A stretch of 31,286 nucleotides of DNA from Bacteroidales bacterium (GCA_900767385.1 CAAFYY010000110.1:1-31286); one strand, 5' to 3'. Shown: positions 16,433 through 26,252, counted from the first letter of the stretch. Translations and numbers: made by a program. The notes: generated by a model from the sequence alone, not told the origin.

Positions 16433-19400
16433 TTACTTCTTAACTACTACTCTAAAGGTCTCTTTCTCACCATTTTCGGTGGTAACGTCCAAAAGGTACA
16501 TACCATCTTTGTATGGGGCTTCAAGGGTGTTTTGACCTTCGGCCATCTGAGCACTCTTGAGCAAGATACCAGTTACTGTCCAAAGTTTAGCATTACCAAC
16601 GCTTGGTACAGTGATGGTGATAGGAGCACCATAAGTCAGTACACTTGGGTAAGCGGTGATTGTTGGAAGTGCAGCACGTGGTGTTACAGGACAGGTGAAG
16701 AGTTGTGTACCATCTGTGAGGGTGATAAGCACTTGGTAAGTATCGCCAAGGTTGAATGTATTGCCTTCACCGAGATAGTAGTAAGCACCTGTTGCACCAG
16801 GGATTGCAGAACCATTAAGATACCATTGATAGCTCTTGAAGTCAAGACCACCGTTGTAATCTCTATTTTTCAGAGAGAGTACGTTGCCGAATTTTTGGAT
16901 AACGACTGAGTCTGGAATGAGGACTGTGTACTCGAATGGAACGCGTGTCTCACCGCAGTGGTAAACGCTATCCCAAAGAACGAGTGTTGCACCATAGATA
17001 CCTGGACGGAGAGGTTGTGGCATCTCGATATCTACTGAAGACTTGTCTTCGAGGATACCGTCGAAGTCCAAGAAACCTTGAGCCTTTGCTGCCTGACTGA
17101 ATTCGATGCGATAGTCGGTTGGGGTGACAGAGCCACGATCAACGAATGAAACCATGAATGCGGAGTCGTCAGCACAGATTTGGCCGAGGTCGTTGATGGT
17201 AACGTCGGTAGCAGGGTTGACGATGAGGTTGAGAGTTACGATAGAGTCGCAACCACTGGCTGTTGTACCATTCCAAGTGTAAGTACCAGTGGTGGTGTAT
17301 TGGCTACCATTGAAGTTCATGACAGTACCTTCGCAGATGATTGTATCAATATCGGTAGTCATGACATCATTTACTGTCAAGTCAAGAATCAAGATACTGT
17401 CGCAACCGATAGCGTTTGGAACGGTGTCTTGGATGTAGGTTGTCTCTGTATAGGTATTGCCGCGCCATGGGAATGATTGGCCTTGGCAGATTGAGCGTTT
17501 GGTGATAGATGTTGTAGATTGGATTTCTGGAACATTGATATCATATTCAACGGTATCCTTACAAGCACCATTTGACATACTTGCGATGAGTCGGACATGG
17601 AAGACACCACCTTCATCTGGGAAGTCAACCAATGGGCTTTCTTCAGTGATGGTCTGACCGTTGACGGTCCATTCGTATTCGTCGCAGACTTGACCGGTCA
17701 AGTTACCGTTCACGTCTTTTACTGTACTTGTGTTGTTGAACTGCATCTTGTTTTGGCAGTCGGCAGGAGCGTGTGTGAAGGTTGCTTGAGCCAAAGGCCA
17801 ACGTGGAGCCAAGGAGACTTTCAAGTTGAAGTAGCAGTTGTGCATACCTTTATACATAACCTTACAGATATACACGCCGGTATCGTTAGGTTGTGGATAG
17901 TATGACTGAGCTGTTGATACTACAGTGTGGTTAGGATCGCTCTGACGATACCATTCGTAGTCGAATCCTTCAGGAGCTGTTACTGCTGTGATTGCCTCGT
18001 TACCGCAGCTCAAACCTTTAACCTCGCCAGAAGCACAGTTCAAGAGGAAGTATGCGTAACCATAGTGACCAGATTGTGAGCAGTCGTAGGTTGTCAAACG
18101 GATCTTGATGTGTTGGTTCATGAACTGAGTCAAGTTCAAGCCCATCTGAGTCCAGTCTTTCCAACGGATGCCAGTACCTACTGAGTTCCAGTCTTGGGTG
18201 TTGGTACCTGGGATAAAATCGGCAGCACCGCAAGATGGGTCAATCAACTGGTTGTATTGGTTGAGAATTTCGATTTTGAAACGTGGTTGCTCTGCTGATG
18301 AGTGTGAAGGATCTTCCAACACTACTGCATATTGAAGCAAGAGGATAGTGTTCAATGAGTCAACAGTGAACTCATAAGTCAAGGTCTCGGCTTGAGCACC
18401 AGTGTTCCAGTTACCCAAACGTACAGAAGCCAACTCACCATTAGGGATAGTGCGAAGACCACCGCCAGTATTAGCATCAAATTCTGGGAGGTAGTGAACG
18501 GTATGGCGGCTAGAAGCGCTGGTATAGCCGTTATCTACGATACCAGTAGATTGTGTAGGGTTAGAGAATGAGCCGTAAGTACCTGTGCAGACTTGAGGAT
18601 TGTGGATATCGGTGTAGTTGATACAACCGTCGCCAGAAACCACGAGGTGGTTCAATGATTCAGCCCACATACTGTACTCACCATTGCCGCAATCTGAGCG
18701 TACCCATACGTCGTAGTTACCTTTGGTTGCATTGTGGATGGTGTAGGTTGTGCCGGTAACACCGTTAACCTTTGTCCAAGGATCATTAGCATAGGTGTTA
18801 CGGTACCAAACGTCATAAGTATTGGCAGTGCCTGTCCATGTAACATTGATGTCAGAACCATTGACGGTTGCTGTTATGTTGGTTGGCATTTCGCAGTCAC
18901 GACGTGAGATTTGGATATTATCGACAGCAGCAGGCACCTGGCGAGCTGTGTTTGCATTGTTCAACCACAAGAACACCAATTTGATTGGGTTACCAGTACC
19001 GAGCACTTGGAAGGTCTCGTGTTTCCACTGCAAACCACCACAAAGCTGACGGCTGTTGTTGAAGGTTTTTGCTGAGGAGTTGGCCCAAGTTGGGAGTGAT
19101 GTATTGGCGTTACTGCTTACGTTGACAGTGGTATCTGTTACCCAGCAGCACATCAAATAGTCGTAATCGGTCTCGCCAGTGCAATACCAGTCAAAAGCTA
19201 CGTCACAAGTTACGTTAGGTGGGAGGATGAACTCGCGGTAAGCGGTTACCCAGCCAGAGTTGTTGGTGTAGTTGTGCGAAACGCCACCGTCATTTGAGAT
19301 ATAAAGACCGTGGTTTGGTGACTCGTAGGCAGCATTGCCGACGTACCACTTGTTGACACAAGAGTTGTGGTTCTGAATGTGCCAGTTGGCAACCTCGGCA

Positions 19401-20041
19401 GGATCGTTGAAATCGCAGAAGTAGTCGAGATCTGTGATTTCTCTAACGTAGATGTTATCGATACAAGCACCAGGAGTTGTAGCAAGTGAGTTATTGTTGC
19501 GCCATACGAAAGCGAGTTTCACGGTAGCACCTGTACCAACAACTTCAAATGCGTTGTTACGCCAAATAGTTGAGTTGCGCAAAGAGTCCAACTTTTTATA
19601 GGTGTTTACCCAAGCAGGAACGGTGTTGCCGCCTGTCAGTTGAACAGAAGGGTTGTCAACAAGGCAGACAGTCAAGTAGTCTTGGGTTTGGTTGTCACCA
19701 CGACCTTTCCAGTCAAAAGAGATTGCAAAGCGATGACCTGCAGGGAGTGTGAACTCACGGTAAGCAACTACAACGGCTGACTGAGTAGCAGAATAGGATG
19801 CTGTAGTACCGTTGTCGGTAGATACATACAAGCCATTACCGCCTGCGTTTCTTGCTTGGGCCGTACCAACACTCCATGATGTAGAACTGGCAGTGTGGTT
19901 CACGAAACTCCATGCATTGTTTTCGGCAGCCACTTCAAATCCACAAAAATATGGATACTGAGTTACCTGAGCAACCATAGAACTTGCAAAGAAGCCCATG
20001 ATAGCTGCTAATAAAAGCACATAAAGTCTTTTGGTTCTCAT
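16433..20041 (-). CDS. Large modular surface protein with type IX sorting domain
   Basis: 1202 residues, Sec signal peptide (about 1-24). Visible modules: two similar jelly-roll domains of the choice-of-anchor J/MAM-like type (about 28-201 and 205-381; both contain 'GLY(V/I)S.D.G', 'AYREF.LP' and 'DNI.(V/I)(R/S)'). A fibronectin type III domain follows (about 384-468), then a third beta-sandwich (about 470-690). PKD/Ig-like regions come next, then two Cys-containing repeats ending 'GCDSI..L.L.VN'. The C-terminal sorting domain (about 1130-1202) includes 'LWTVTGILLKS' and 'DGMYLLDVTTENG' and ends 'RVVVKK'. The sorting domain marks it as type IX cargo. No protease motif is recognised, so an adhesin or matrix role is the best guess. 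Confidence 0.88.
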   Translation of the reverse strand: MRTKRLYVLLLAAIMGFFASSMVAQVTQYPYFCGFEVAAENNAWSFVNHTASSTSWSVGTAQARNAGGNGLYVSTDNGTTASYSATQSAVVVAYREFTLPAGHRFAISFDWKGRGDNQTQDYLTVCLVDNPSVQLTGGNTVPAWVNTYKKLDSLRNSTIWRNNAFEVVGTGATVKLAFVWRNNNSLATTPGACIDNIYVREITDLDYFCDFNDPAEVANWHIQNHNSCVNKWYVGNAAYESPNHGLYISNDGGVSHNYTNNSGWVTAYREFILPPNVTCDVAFDWYCTGETDYDYLMCCWVTDTTVNVSSNANTSLPTWANSSAKTFNNSRQLCGGLQWKHETFQVLGTGNPIKLVFLWLNNANTARQVPAAVDNIQISRRDCEMPTNITATVNGSDINVTWTGTANTYDVWYRNTYANDPWTKVNGVTGTTYTIHNATKGNYDVWVRSDCGNGEYSMWAESLNHLVVSGDGCINYTDIHNPQVCTGTYGSFSNPTQSTGIVDNGYTSASSRHTVHYLPEFDANTGGGLRTIPNGELASVRLGNWNTGAQAETLTYEFTVDSLNTILLLQYAVVLEDPSHSSAEQPRFKIEILNQYNQLIDPSCGAADFIPGTNTQDWNSVGTGIRWKDWTQMGLNLTQFMNQHIKIRLTTYDCSQSGHYGYAYFLLNCASGEVKGLSCGNEAITAVTAPEGFDYEWYRQSDPNHTVVSTAQSYYPQPNDTGVYICKVMYKGMHNCYFNLKVSLAPRWPLAQATFTHAPADCQNKMQFNNTSTVKDVNGNLTGQVCDEYEWTVNGQTITEESPLVDFPDEGGVFHVRLIASMSNGACKDTVEYDINVPEIQSTTSITKRSICQGQSFPWRGNTYTETTYIQDTVPNAIGCDSILILDLTVNDVMTTDIDTIICEGTVMNFNGSQYTTTGTYTWNGTTASGCDSIVTLNLIVNPATDVTINDLGQICADDSAFMVSFVDRGSVTPTDYRIEFSQAAKAQGFLDFDGILEDKSSVDIEMPQPLRPGIYGATLVLWDSVYHCGETRVPFEYTVLIPDSVVIQKFGNVLSLKNRDYNGGLDFKSYQWYLNGSAIPGATGAYYYLGEGNTFNLGDTYQVLITLTDGTQLFTCPVTPRAALPTITAYPSVLTYGAPITITVPSVGNAKLWTVTGILLKSAQMAEGQNTLEAPYKDGMYLLDVTTENGEKETFRVVVKK

Positions 20042-20180
20042 AGTAATATATTTATTTTTTTATTTTTTTATTTTTCTCTCTATATAGAAAACACTGAATA
20101 TCACATATATAGGCACACAGCTCTGCATTACAACTTGATATACGGAGTCAATGAACCTAATATGGCAATATTTCAGGCTG

Positions 20181-20211
20181 CAAATTTAATTTTTTTTAGT
20201 CGCTTTTGCAA
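20181..20211 (-). promoter_or_regulatory. Probable promoter of the surface-protein/OMP operon
   Basis: TAAATTTG (20181-20188) on the minus strand, with TTGC (20208-20211) 19 nt upstream. The leader would be about 130 nt and is very A-rich just before the ATG. Confidence 0.6.
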
Positions 20212-20454
20212 GATAGTCAGCATCTTTTTTTGTGAAAATTTACTACAAGAAATGAAAACAAAGTTTCCAAACGGCATATTAACGGCTATATCATTCAGTA
20301 TAATAGCGACTTAGCATGAAGAATATTTTTTTCGTTTCAGATTAAACTATTTGATTTTTGGTGTTGGGAAGATTTTTTCGCCAACAAAGAGTGAGTAAGG
20401 GGAATGAGGCTGCAACGGGCACCAATATACTATATTTATATAGGTATTGAAAAG

Positions 20455-20478
20455 AAAAAAGGCGGATCTTCGTCCACC
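20455..20478 (-). terminator. uvrC terminator
   Basis: A 6-bp GC-rich stem (20461-20466 with 20473-20478, one G-U pair) with a 6-nt loop, followed on the minus strand by six T residues. It begins 5 nt past the uvrC stop. Confidence 0.75.
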
Positions 20479-20483
20479 CTTCT

Positions 20484-22289
20484 TCATGATGTTTTTTTGA
20501 AAGCCTCTATGAGTATTTTCGCCTTTGCAGGGCCTACTATCTTAGAAAGATCAGGCTCGGAAGCCTCCTTGATTCGTTTGATACTCTTAAAGTGCTTCAG
20601 GAGCTCTTCCTTCGTTTTCGGTCCGATACCAACAATGGTATCAAGTTCGGATTTCACCTGCGACTTGCTACGTTTGTCGCGATGGAAAGTGATGGCAAAA
20701 CGGTGAACTTCGTCCTGTATTTGAGTCAAGAACTTGAATAGCGTATCGGTAGGTTTGAGTCCGACGGTTTGGGGCGGGAAGCCATAGAGCAATTCGCTTG
20801 TACGGTGGTGATCATCTTTGGCAAGGCCTGCTATCGGAATGGCCAGCTTCAACTCATCGACCACGACCTTACGTACCACTTCCATCTGTCCCTTACCACC
20901 GTCGGTGATAATGAGGTCTGGAAGGGTTTTCCCCTCATTCACCATACGTGTATAGCGGCGACGAACCACCTCTTGCATGCTGGCATAGTCGTCAGGACCT
21001 TCAACGGTTTTGATGATGTATTTCCTGTAATCTTGCTTGGATGGTTTTCCGTTCTTGAAGACTACGCAAGCTGCAACGGCGTCTGTGCCAGAGATATTGG
21101 AGTTGTCGAAACATTCGATGGTATGCGGTGGAGAAGGGAGGTGGAGCGCTTCTTGGAGCGATTTCGCCAGTTTCATAGCACGCTGCTCTGGGTTCAGTTT
21201 TTCCGAGCGTTTGTATTTATCCAGTTTGTATTGACGGACGTTCTGTTCGGAAAGTTCCAGCAGGTGTTTCTTGTCGCCACGCTGCGGAACGATGATGTCG
21301 TAGTCGCTGCCATCCATTTCTGGTTCAAACGGCACTATCAGCGTCGTGGCATAGCTTCTCAAGCGCTCACGGAGTTCCACGATGGCCATGGCAAGAAGTT
21401 CCTCTTTTGGTTCGTCAAGACACTTGTGAAGTTCTATGGTGTAGCCCTGGACAACGGCGCCGTTGGAAACGTGAAGCATGTTAACATAAGCAACACTCTC
21501 GTCCTCATCGTAGCCAAAGACATCAAGGTCGTTTTCTGTCGTTGAGACAATGACGGTTTTCGACTGATATTTGAGCAATGCGTCGTATTTCTTTTTCAGC
21601 ACTTGAGCTTCTTCAAAACGCATCTCGGCTGCAAGGCGCTGCATCTCACCCAGGAGGTAGCGTATGATGACATGACTCTCGCCCTTGGCAATGGCCTTGA
21701 TTTCAGCAATCATGGCAGCATAGTCATCGGCCGACTGAAGCTGCTGGCAGACCCCCTTACAGTTGTGGATATGATATTGAAGGCAGACACGGTATTTGCC
21801 CTCGGCTATGTTCTGACGGGTCAGCGGCAGACGGCAGGTGCGAACCGGATAGAGTTCTCGGATGAGTTCAAGCATGGTGTCGATGGTCCACGAGGAACTG
21901 TATGGCCCGAAGTACTCGCCGCCGCGACGTTCAACCTTGCGGGTCTTGAACACTCTCGGAAATTCCTCTTTTGTTATGCATAGCCAAGGATACGACTTGC
22001 CGTCTTTAAGAAGGATATTGTAACGGGGCTGGTATTTTTTGATGAGATTGTTCTCCAGCAACAACGCCTCGTTTTCGGAATTGACCACGATATACTTCAT
22101 AGAGTGGATATTGCGCACCAAGATATTGGTTTTCACCGAGTCATGCACCTTATTGAAATACGATGAGACACGACGCTTCAGATTCACTGCCTTACCCACA
22201 TAAATGATGACGCCGTCTTTGTTGTAGTATTGATAGACGCCGGGCGAGGAAGGGAGCGTGGCGATGGTGGCTTTGAGTATATCGTTCAT
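20484..22289 (-). CDS. uvrC: Excinuclease ABC subunit C
   Basis: Endonuclease of nucleotide excision repair that makes both incisions around a lesion after UvrB loading. From the ATG at 22289 it has 601 residues, typical for the family. The GIY-YIG domain is at about 16-95 ('PGVYQYYN', 'IIYVGKAVNLKRR', then 'ENEALLLENNLIKKYQP'), giving the 3' incision. The UVR (UvrB-binding) segment is near 190-235. The RNase H-like domain has 'ECFDNSNISGTDAVAACVVF' and 'LPDLIITDGGKGQ' for the 5' incision. The tandem HhH is at the end ('IVGIGPKTKEELLKHF', 'IVGPAKAKIL'). The frame stays open to a TTG at 22319, but that codon lies inside the terminator of the upstream M16 gene. Confidence 0.97.
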   Translation of the reverse strand: MNDILKATIATLPSSPGVYQYYNKDGVIIYVGKAVNLKRRVSSYFNKVHDSVKTNILVRNIHSMKYIVVNSENEALLLENNLIKKYQPRYNILLKDGKSYPWLCITKEEFPRVFKTRKVERRGGEYFGPYSSSWTIDTMLELIRELYPVRTCRLPLTRQNIAEGKYRVCLQYHIHNCKGVCQQLQSADDYAAMIAEIKAIAKGESHVIIRYLLGEMQRLAAEMRFEEAQVLKKKYDALLKYQSKTVIVSTTENDLDVFGYDEDESVAYVNMLHVSNGAVVQGYTIELHKCLDEPKEELLAMAIVELRERLRSYATTLIVPFEPEMDGSDYDIIVPQRGDKKHLLELSEQNVRQYKLDKYKRSEKLNPEQRAMKLAKSLQEALHLPSPPHTIECFDNSNISGTDAVAACVVFKNGKPSKQDYRKYIIKTVEGPDDYASMQEVVRRRYTRMVNEGKTLPDLIITDGGKGQMEVVRKVVVDELKLAIPIAGLAKDDHHRTSELLYGFPPQTVGLKPTDTLFKFLTQIQDEVHRFAITFHRDKRSKSQVKSELDTIVGIGPKTKEELLKHFKSIKRIKEASEPDLSKIVGPAKAKILIEAFKKTS

Positions 22290-22316
22290 TGCTGGAGAAG
22301 GGAGATTTGAAAAATA

Positions 22317-22352
22317 CAACCTGCTGAAAGGGTTGACTCTCTCAGCAGGTTG
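22317..22352 (-). terminator. Terminator of the M16 peptidase gene
   Basis: An 11-bp stem (22317-22327 with 22342-22352) with a 14-nt loop; TATTTTT follows on the minus strand. It separates the M16 gene from uvrC and rules against a uvrC start at 22319. Confidence 0.8.
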
Positions 22353-22378
22353 TTGTTATCTAATCGAAGGGAACGCGA

Positions 22379-25195
22379 TTATTTTTTTGGAGACATCACA
22401 ACTTCCACTACATTGCCTTGTTCAACGATGCCTTTCAAGATTTCCTGAATGGTCTTAGCGTCGATAGATTTCACTGTCTCAACATAGTCGTTGAGATAGT
22501 TCATGTTGTGGTTGTAGTAGTTGGTGAGGATGTTTTCCCAGTAGTTGTTTCTCTCGATGTTTTGAGCATACTCTTTCAACATGTTCTCTTTGGTTTTGTT
22601 GAGGTCTTCTGCCAAAGGACCGTTGTTGACGATTTCCGTGATTTCAGCGTGGATAATCTTCATGAGTTTCTCTTGTTTCTCTGGGTCAGTATCGAATTGC
22701 ATCAAAATGATAGCGGTTGGCTCTGGACGTCTTGCTACGGTGCCGTAGGTGCCTACGCCGTATGAACCACCTTCGCGTTCGCGGATGCTTTCGAGGTAAC
22801 GTGTGCTAAGGATTTCACCGATGATAGAGAGGGCGAGGCGATTCTTCAAGGTGTAGTCAACTTTAGCAGTGTACATAATGCGGTTTGAGGCAGTATTGGT
22901 GCTCATCTCGCGGGCGAAATAGTTTTTAACCATGCCTTTAGGAGCAACCTGAACGCCTTCGCCTACGTCTTCGCGGGCTTTGCTTGTCTTCAAGCCACCG
23001 AGCCATTGGCAGAGGAGGTCTTGAGTAGCCTTGTCTTCTGGGTTGATGTTACCAACGAAGTAGAAGGTGAAGTCTGCTGGGTTGGCGAAACGCTCTTTGT
23101 AGATCTCAAGGGCACGTTTTGGACAAGCTTTCTCGAAGAACTCGATGTTCTGGATGAAGCTACGTGGGCTGTGACCGCTCAAGGTCATTTGGATAGAGTC
23201 GTTGAAGACTACTTTTGGATTCATCTCACGGTTAGCCAAAGAGGTGCGAACCTGACTCATTACGCTCTCCCAAGCCTGCTCGTCGTAGCGAGGAGCGGTG
23301 AAGTAGAGGTAAGCGAGTTGGAGCATGGTTTCGAAGTCGTTGACTGTTGAAGAGCCGTCAAGGCCTTCACCCCAAGCGTCGATAGAAGCATTCATGCTTA
23401 CTTGTTTGCCAGAGAGCACTTTCTGGAGTTCGAGCATTGAGAATGAGCCGATACCGCTGATTTCAACGACGTCGGTTGCAACCATTGCTGATGGAAGGTC
23501 GGCTGTCTTTACTTGTGAGAGACCGCCTTTACTGATAGCAGAGAAGAGGATTTCGTCGTTCTTGAAGGTGGTTGGTTTGATGATGATTTTCACACCGTTT
23601 TTCAATACCATCTCAGTTGCGCCGAGGGTTTCATTCTTGGTGATGCTCTTGATAGCGCCTTTCTTAGGAGTTTTTGCTACCAATGGACGGTCGATCTTCT
23701 CCTCTTTTGGAGCTTCGATGTCAGACTCTCTAACTTCTTTCATCTTGGCGATAGCCTCTTCTTTGGTAAAGAAGTTGTCGGCAGCTTTCTTGGTGCCTTG
23801 GAAAGCGATCACGATGTTTTCTTCGGTGATGGCTTGTTTGAGGAGTTCGCTCAAGACCTGTGAGTTGAGAACAGGGAGGATTTGTTTTACGAATTGATAT
23901 TCAATCTCGATGCCAGGAGCAGGGGTGCCGTCAAGGTAGTGACGGATGTACTCGTTGGTAAGAGCTTGGTTGCGTTGGTTGTTGCGCTCGTTGTTGAGTT
24001 TCTCCATAGATGAGAGCAACTCAGTCTTTGCACGCTCAAGTTCTGCGTCGGTAACGCCATAGCGTTCTGCACGGTAGAGTTCGGTGAGCAGAGCAACGTA
24101 AGCCTCTTTCTCTTTACCTTCTTTTGGAATGGTGATAGCACGAAGACCTTCACATGATTTGGTCAACTCACTATACATGATGACAGATTGAAGGAATGGG
24201 CAGTTTGGGTTGATAGAGAGAGCTTGGAAGCGCTCTGAAAGGATAGAAGACAACAAGTTGCTGCAGAGGTCTTCGAGGTAACCTTGCATTGAGAGACGCT
24301 GAGCACGTGGAGTAGCAGGGTGTTTGAACTCGAGGTCAATGCGAGCATACTGTGCCTCTTCGTCAGATACGATAGCTACGATTGGCTCTTTGTTGTCGAG
24401 GATTGGGTAGATTGGACGAACGCCACGGTTGGCGCGTTCTGCAATAGGGCCAAACATTTTTTTGACTTTGGCTTCCATGGCGTCAACGTCGATGTCGCCG
24501 ACGATGAAGATTGCCTGGAGGTCTGGACCATACCATTGTTTGTAGTAGTTGCGGAGGGCAGAATATGCGAAGTTGTTGATAACAGCGGTGTCGCCGATGA
24601 CGTCACGTTTTGCATATTGTGAGCCTGGGTATTTCAAAGCGTTAGAAGCTTTCCACATACGACGGCTTGCATCAGCACCTGTGCGCCATTCTTCGCGGAT
24701 AACGCCACGTTCGCTGTTGATTTCCTCACCGAGGAGTGAGAGGCCGCAGCTCCAGTCGCGCAATACGAGGAGTGCGCTGTCGATGATACCCTCGCGAGTG
24801 GTTGGAACGTTTGAGAGACGGTAAACGGTCTCATCCAAAGAGGTGTAAGCGTTGATGTCGCCACCGAAGCTTACGCCGACGCTTTCAAAATAGTTGATGA
24901 TGCCTTTGCCAGGGAAGTTTTCTGTGCCGTTGAAGGCCATGTGCTCAAGGAAGTGAGCCAAGCCGTTTTGGTCGTCGTTCTCAAGGATGGCGCCCACAGC
25001 TTGTGCGATGTGGAATTCGCAACGTTCTTTTGGTTGTTCGTTGTGACGGATGTAGTAGGTCAAGCCGTTAGGCAATACGCCTGTACGAACAGCAGGATCT
25101 AATGGCATTGGTTGAGCCATTGGATTTTCTTGCGCCATCAACACGCCAAGTGATGAGAGGAGCAATACTGCAAATAGTAAAAGACTCTTTTTCAT
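22379..25195 (-). CDS. M16-family zinc peptidase (two-domain, pitrilysin/PqqL-like)
   Basis: Periplasmic or secreted zinc metalloendopeptidase of 938 residues. Signal peptide about 1-21 (MKKSLLLFAV...LMAQ). The inverted zinc motif HxxEH is 'HFLEH' (H81, E84, H85), and the third ligand E162 follows exactly 76 residues later. The N-terminal half is therefore catalytically complete. The C-terminal half repeats the M16 fold ('LATRYLESIREREGGSYGVGTYGT'-type segment near the end) and supplies the second clamshell domain without a zinc site. Such enzymes degrade short peptides in a closed chamber. It has its own promoter and terminator and is divergent from the HhH protein gene. Confidence 0.95.
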   Translation of the reverse strand: MKKSLLLFAVLLLSSLGVLMAQENPMAQPMPLDPAVRTGVLPNGLTYYIRHNEQPKERCEFHIAQAVGAILENDDQNGLAHFLEHMAFNGTENFPGKGIINYFESVGVSFGGDINAYTSLDETVYRLSNVPTTREGIIDSALLVLRDWSCGLSLLGEEINSERGVIREEWRTGADASRRMWKASNALKYPGSQYAKRDVIGDTAVINNFAYSALRNYYKQWYGPDLQAIFIVGDIDVDAMEAKVKKMFGPIAERANRGVRPIYPILDNKEPIVAIVSDEEAQYARIDLEFKHPATPRAQRLSMQGYLEDLCSNLLSSILSERFQALSINPNCPFLQSVIMYSELTKSCEGLRAITIPKEGKEKEAYVALLTELYRAERYGVTDAELERAKTELLSSMEKLNNERNNQRNQALTNEYIRHYLDGTPAPGIEIEYQFVKQILPVLNSQVLSELLKQAITEENIVIAFQGTKKAADNFFTKEEAIAKMKEVRESDIEAPKEEKIDRPLVAKTPKKGAIKSITKNETLGATEMVLKNGVKIIIKPTTFKNDEILFSAISKGGLSQVKTADLPSAMVATDVVEISGIGSFSMLELQKVLSGKQVSMNASIDAWGEGLDGSSTVNDFETMLQLAYLYFTAPRYDEQAWESVMSQVRTSLANREMNPKVVFNDSIQMTLSGHSPRSFIQNIEFFEKACPKRALEIYKERFANPADFTFYFVGNINPEDKATQDLLCQWLGGLKTSKAREDVGEGVQVAPKGMVKNYFAREMSTNTASNRIMYTAKVDYTLKNRLALSIIGEILSTRYLESIREREGGSYGVGTYGTVARRPEPTAIILMQFDTDPEKQEKLMKIIHAEITEIVNNGPLAEDLNKTKENMLKEYAQNIERNNYWENILTNYYNHNMNYLNDYVETVKSIDAKTIQEILKGIVEQGNVVEVVMSPKK

Positions 25196-25255
25196 TGTTT
25201 TATAAATATATTATTTTGTTATTTACGCTATACTTCCAAAGTAATTATCAAACTG

Positions 25256-25287
25256 CAAAGTAACGCTTTTTTTTTGAAGTTACCAAA
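25256..25287 (-). promoter_or_regulatory. Promoter of the M16 peptidase gene
   Basis: TTTG (25284-25287), a 20-nt spacer and TTACTTTG (25256-25263) on the minus strand, one mismatch from TAnnTTTG. The leader is about 55 nt. Confidence 0.65.
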
Positions 25288-25353
25288 CCTTATCGGCTGA
25301 TTTTTACTTTATTATTTTTTCGGTCTTGCAACATTTTTTAGTAATAAAAGCAT

Positions 25354-25361
25354 TACCTTTG
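25354..25361 (+). promoter_or_regulatory. -7 promoter element of the HhH protein gene
   Basis: TACCTTTG on the plus strand, followed by CA. The expected transcription start, about 25367, is only about 10 nt before the ATG at 25377. It excludes an in-frame start at 25326. Confidence 0.7.
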
Positions 25362-25376
25362 CATTGGTTTAATACT

Positions 25377-26252
25377 ATGCAAAATCGTTTTTCTTCTTTA
25401 TTAGACTCCGAAAAGGTAGGAATTACTACACTGTTGTTGCTACTATTTTCTTTTATTCTCGTTGCCAGTCTCTTAAGGCGTGTTCCCCGCGCTGAAAAAG
25501 GGTTGGTAGAGGAGGATTCGCTCTTTGTTGTTCATCTCTTGGAGCAGGAGAAGGCGGAATCTACCTCTCTGCGATATGAGTCCAAGGAGACCAAACACGT
25601 CATCCACCCTTTTCAATTTGATCCGAACACGATTGATTCCACAAAGCTGACTGCTTTGGGATTGTCTGATTTTGTTGTCAGGAATATCTTGAAATATCGA
25701 GCGAAAGGCGGACACTATAAAACAGCCGAACAGTTCGGGCGAACCTACGGATTAGACAGTGCGGATTTCGCTGTTCTACTGCCATTTATATCTATTGCAG
25801 AGAGTCATTCGAAGCCTGAGGGAAAGCAAGTCGCGCAAGAGGACGAGCCTTTTCTTACTGTTTTGCTCAATGATGCCGACTCTGCCCTACTCTGCCAGTT
25901 GAAAGGTATTGGTCCGTATAGGGCAAAGGCAATCGTAATCTATCGCAATCAGTTAGGAGGCTTTGTCTCTGCAAGTCAGCTGCTTGAAATCAAGAAATTT
26001 CCAGAGGCGGTGGTCAACGATATTGCACCACATTTGATAGTTGACAAGTCAAAAATCAGAAAACTGCGTGTCAACACAGCCACCGTGGAGCGTCTGAAGA
26101 GTCACCCCTATCTCAGTTATTATCAAGCGAAGGCTATCACAGAGCTGCGACGGGAGAAGAGACATATCGATTCTATCGAGGACCTCCGTCCGCTCAACGA
26201 GTTTTCCGATTCCGACCTCCTTCGCCTGGAGCCATATCTGAGTTTTGAATAA
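25377..26252 (+). CDS. Membrane-anchored helix-hairpin-helix (ComEA-like) protein
   Basis: 291 residues. One hydrophobic segment (about 15-33, 'VGITTLLLLLFSFILVASLL') follows a short charged N-terminus, so the rest probably faces the periplasm. Three HhH-type DNA-binding units follow. Residues 80-140 carry 'FDPNTIDSTKLTALGLSDFVV', 163-222 carry 'LLCQLKGIGPYRAKAIVIYR', and 230-289 carry 'RVNTATVERLKSHPYLSYYQA'. The pattern matches ComEA-related DNA-binding proteins of Bacteroidetes, where ComEA carries DNA into the periplasm during natural transformation. The function here is inferred from domain type only; no comEC, comF or pilus gene is in the window. The chosen ATG is set by the promoter position. 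Confidence 0.85.
   Translation: MQNRFSSLLDSEKVGITTLLLLLFSFILVASLLRRVPRAEKGLVEEDSLFVVHLLEQEKAESTSLRYESKETKHVIHPFQFDPNTIDSTKLTALGLSDFVVRNILKYRAKGGHYKTAEQFGRTYGLDSADFAVLLPFISIAESHSKPEGKQVAQEDEPFLTVLLNDADSALLCQLKGIGPYRAKAIVIYRNQLGGFVSASQLLEIKKFPEAVVNDIAPHLIVDKSKIRKLRVNTATVERLKSHPYLSYYQAKAITELRREKRHIDSIEDLRPLNEFSDSDLLRLEPYLSFE

Larger units (their letters stand above)
20042..20483. other. Intergenic region between the surface-protein gene and uvrC
   Basis: About 440 AT-rich bases with long T-tracts at 20047-20076. It holds the surface-protein promoter (20181-20211) and the uvrC terminator (20455-20478). No ORF or RNA gene is recognised in the remainder. Confidence 0.5.

Noticed and set aside
20769..21545. 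258-codon frame antisense to uvrC
   Set aside because: It lies wholly within uvrC, whose domains are unmistakable; antisense frames of this length are common shadows.
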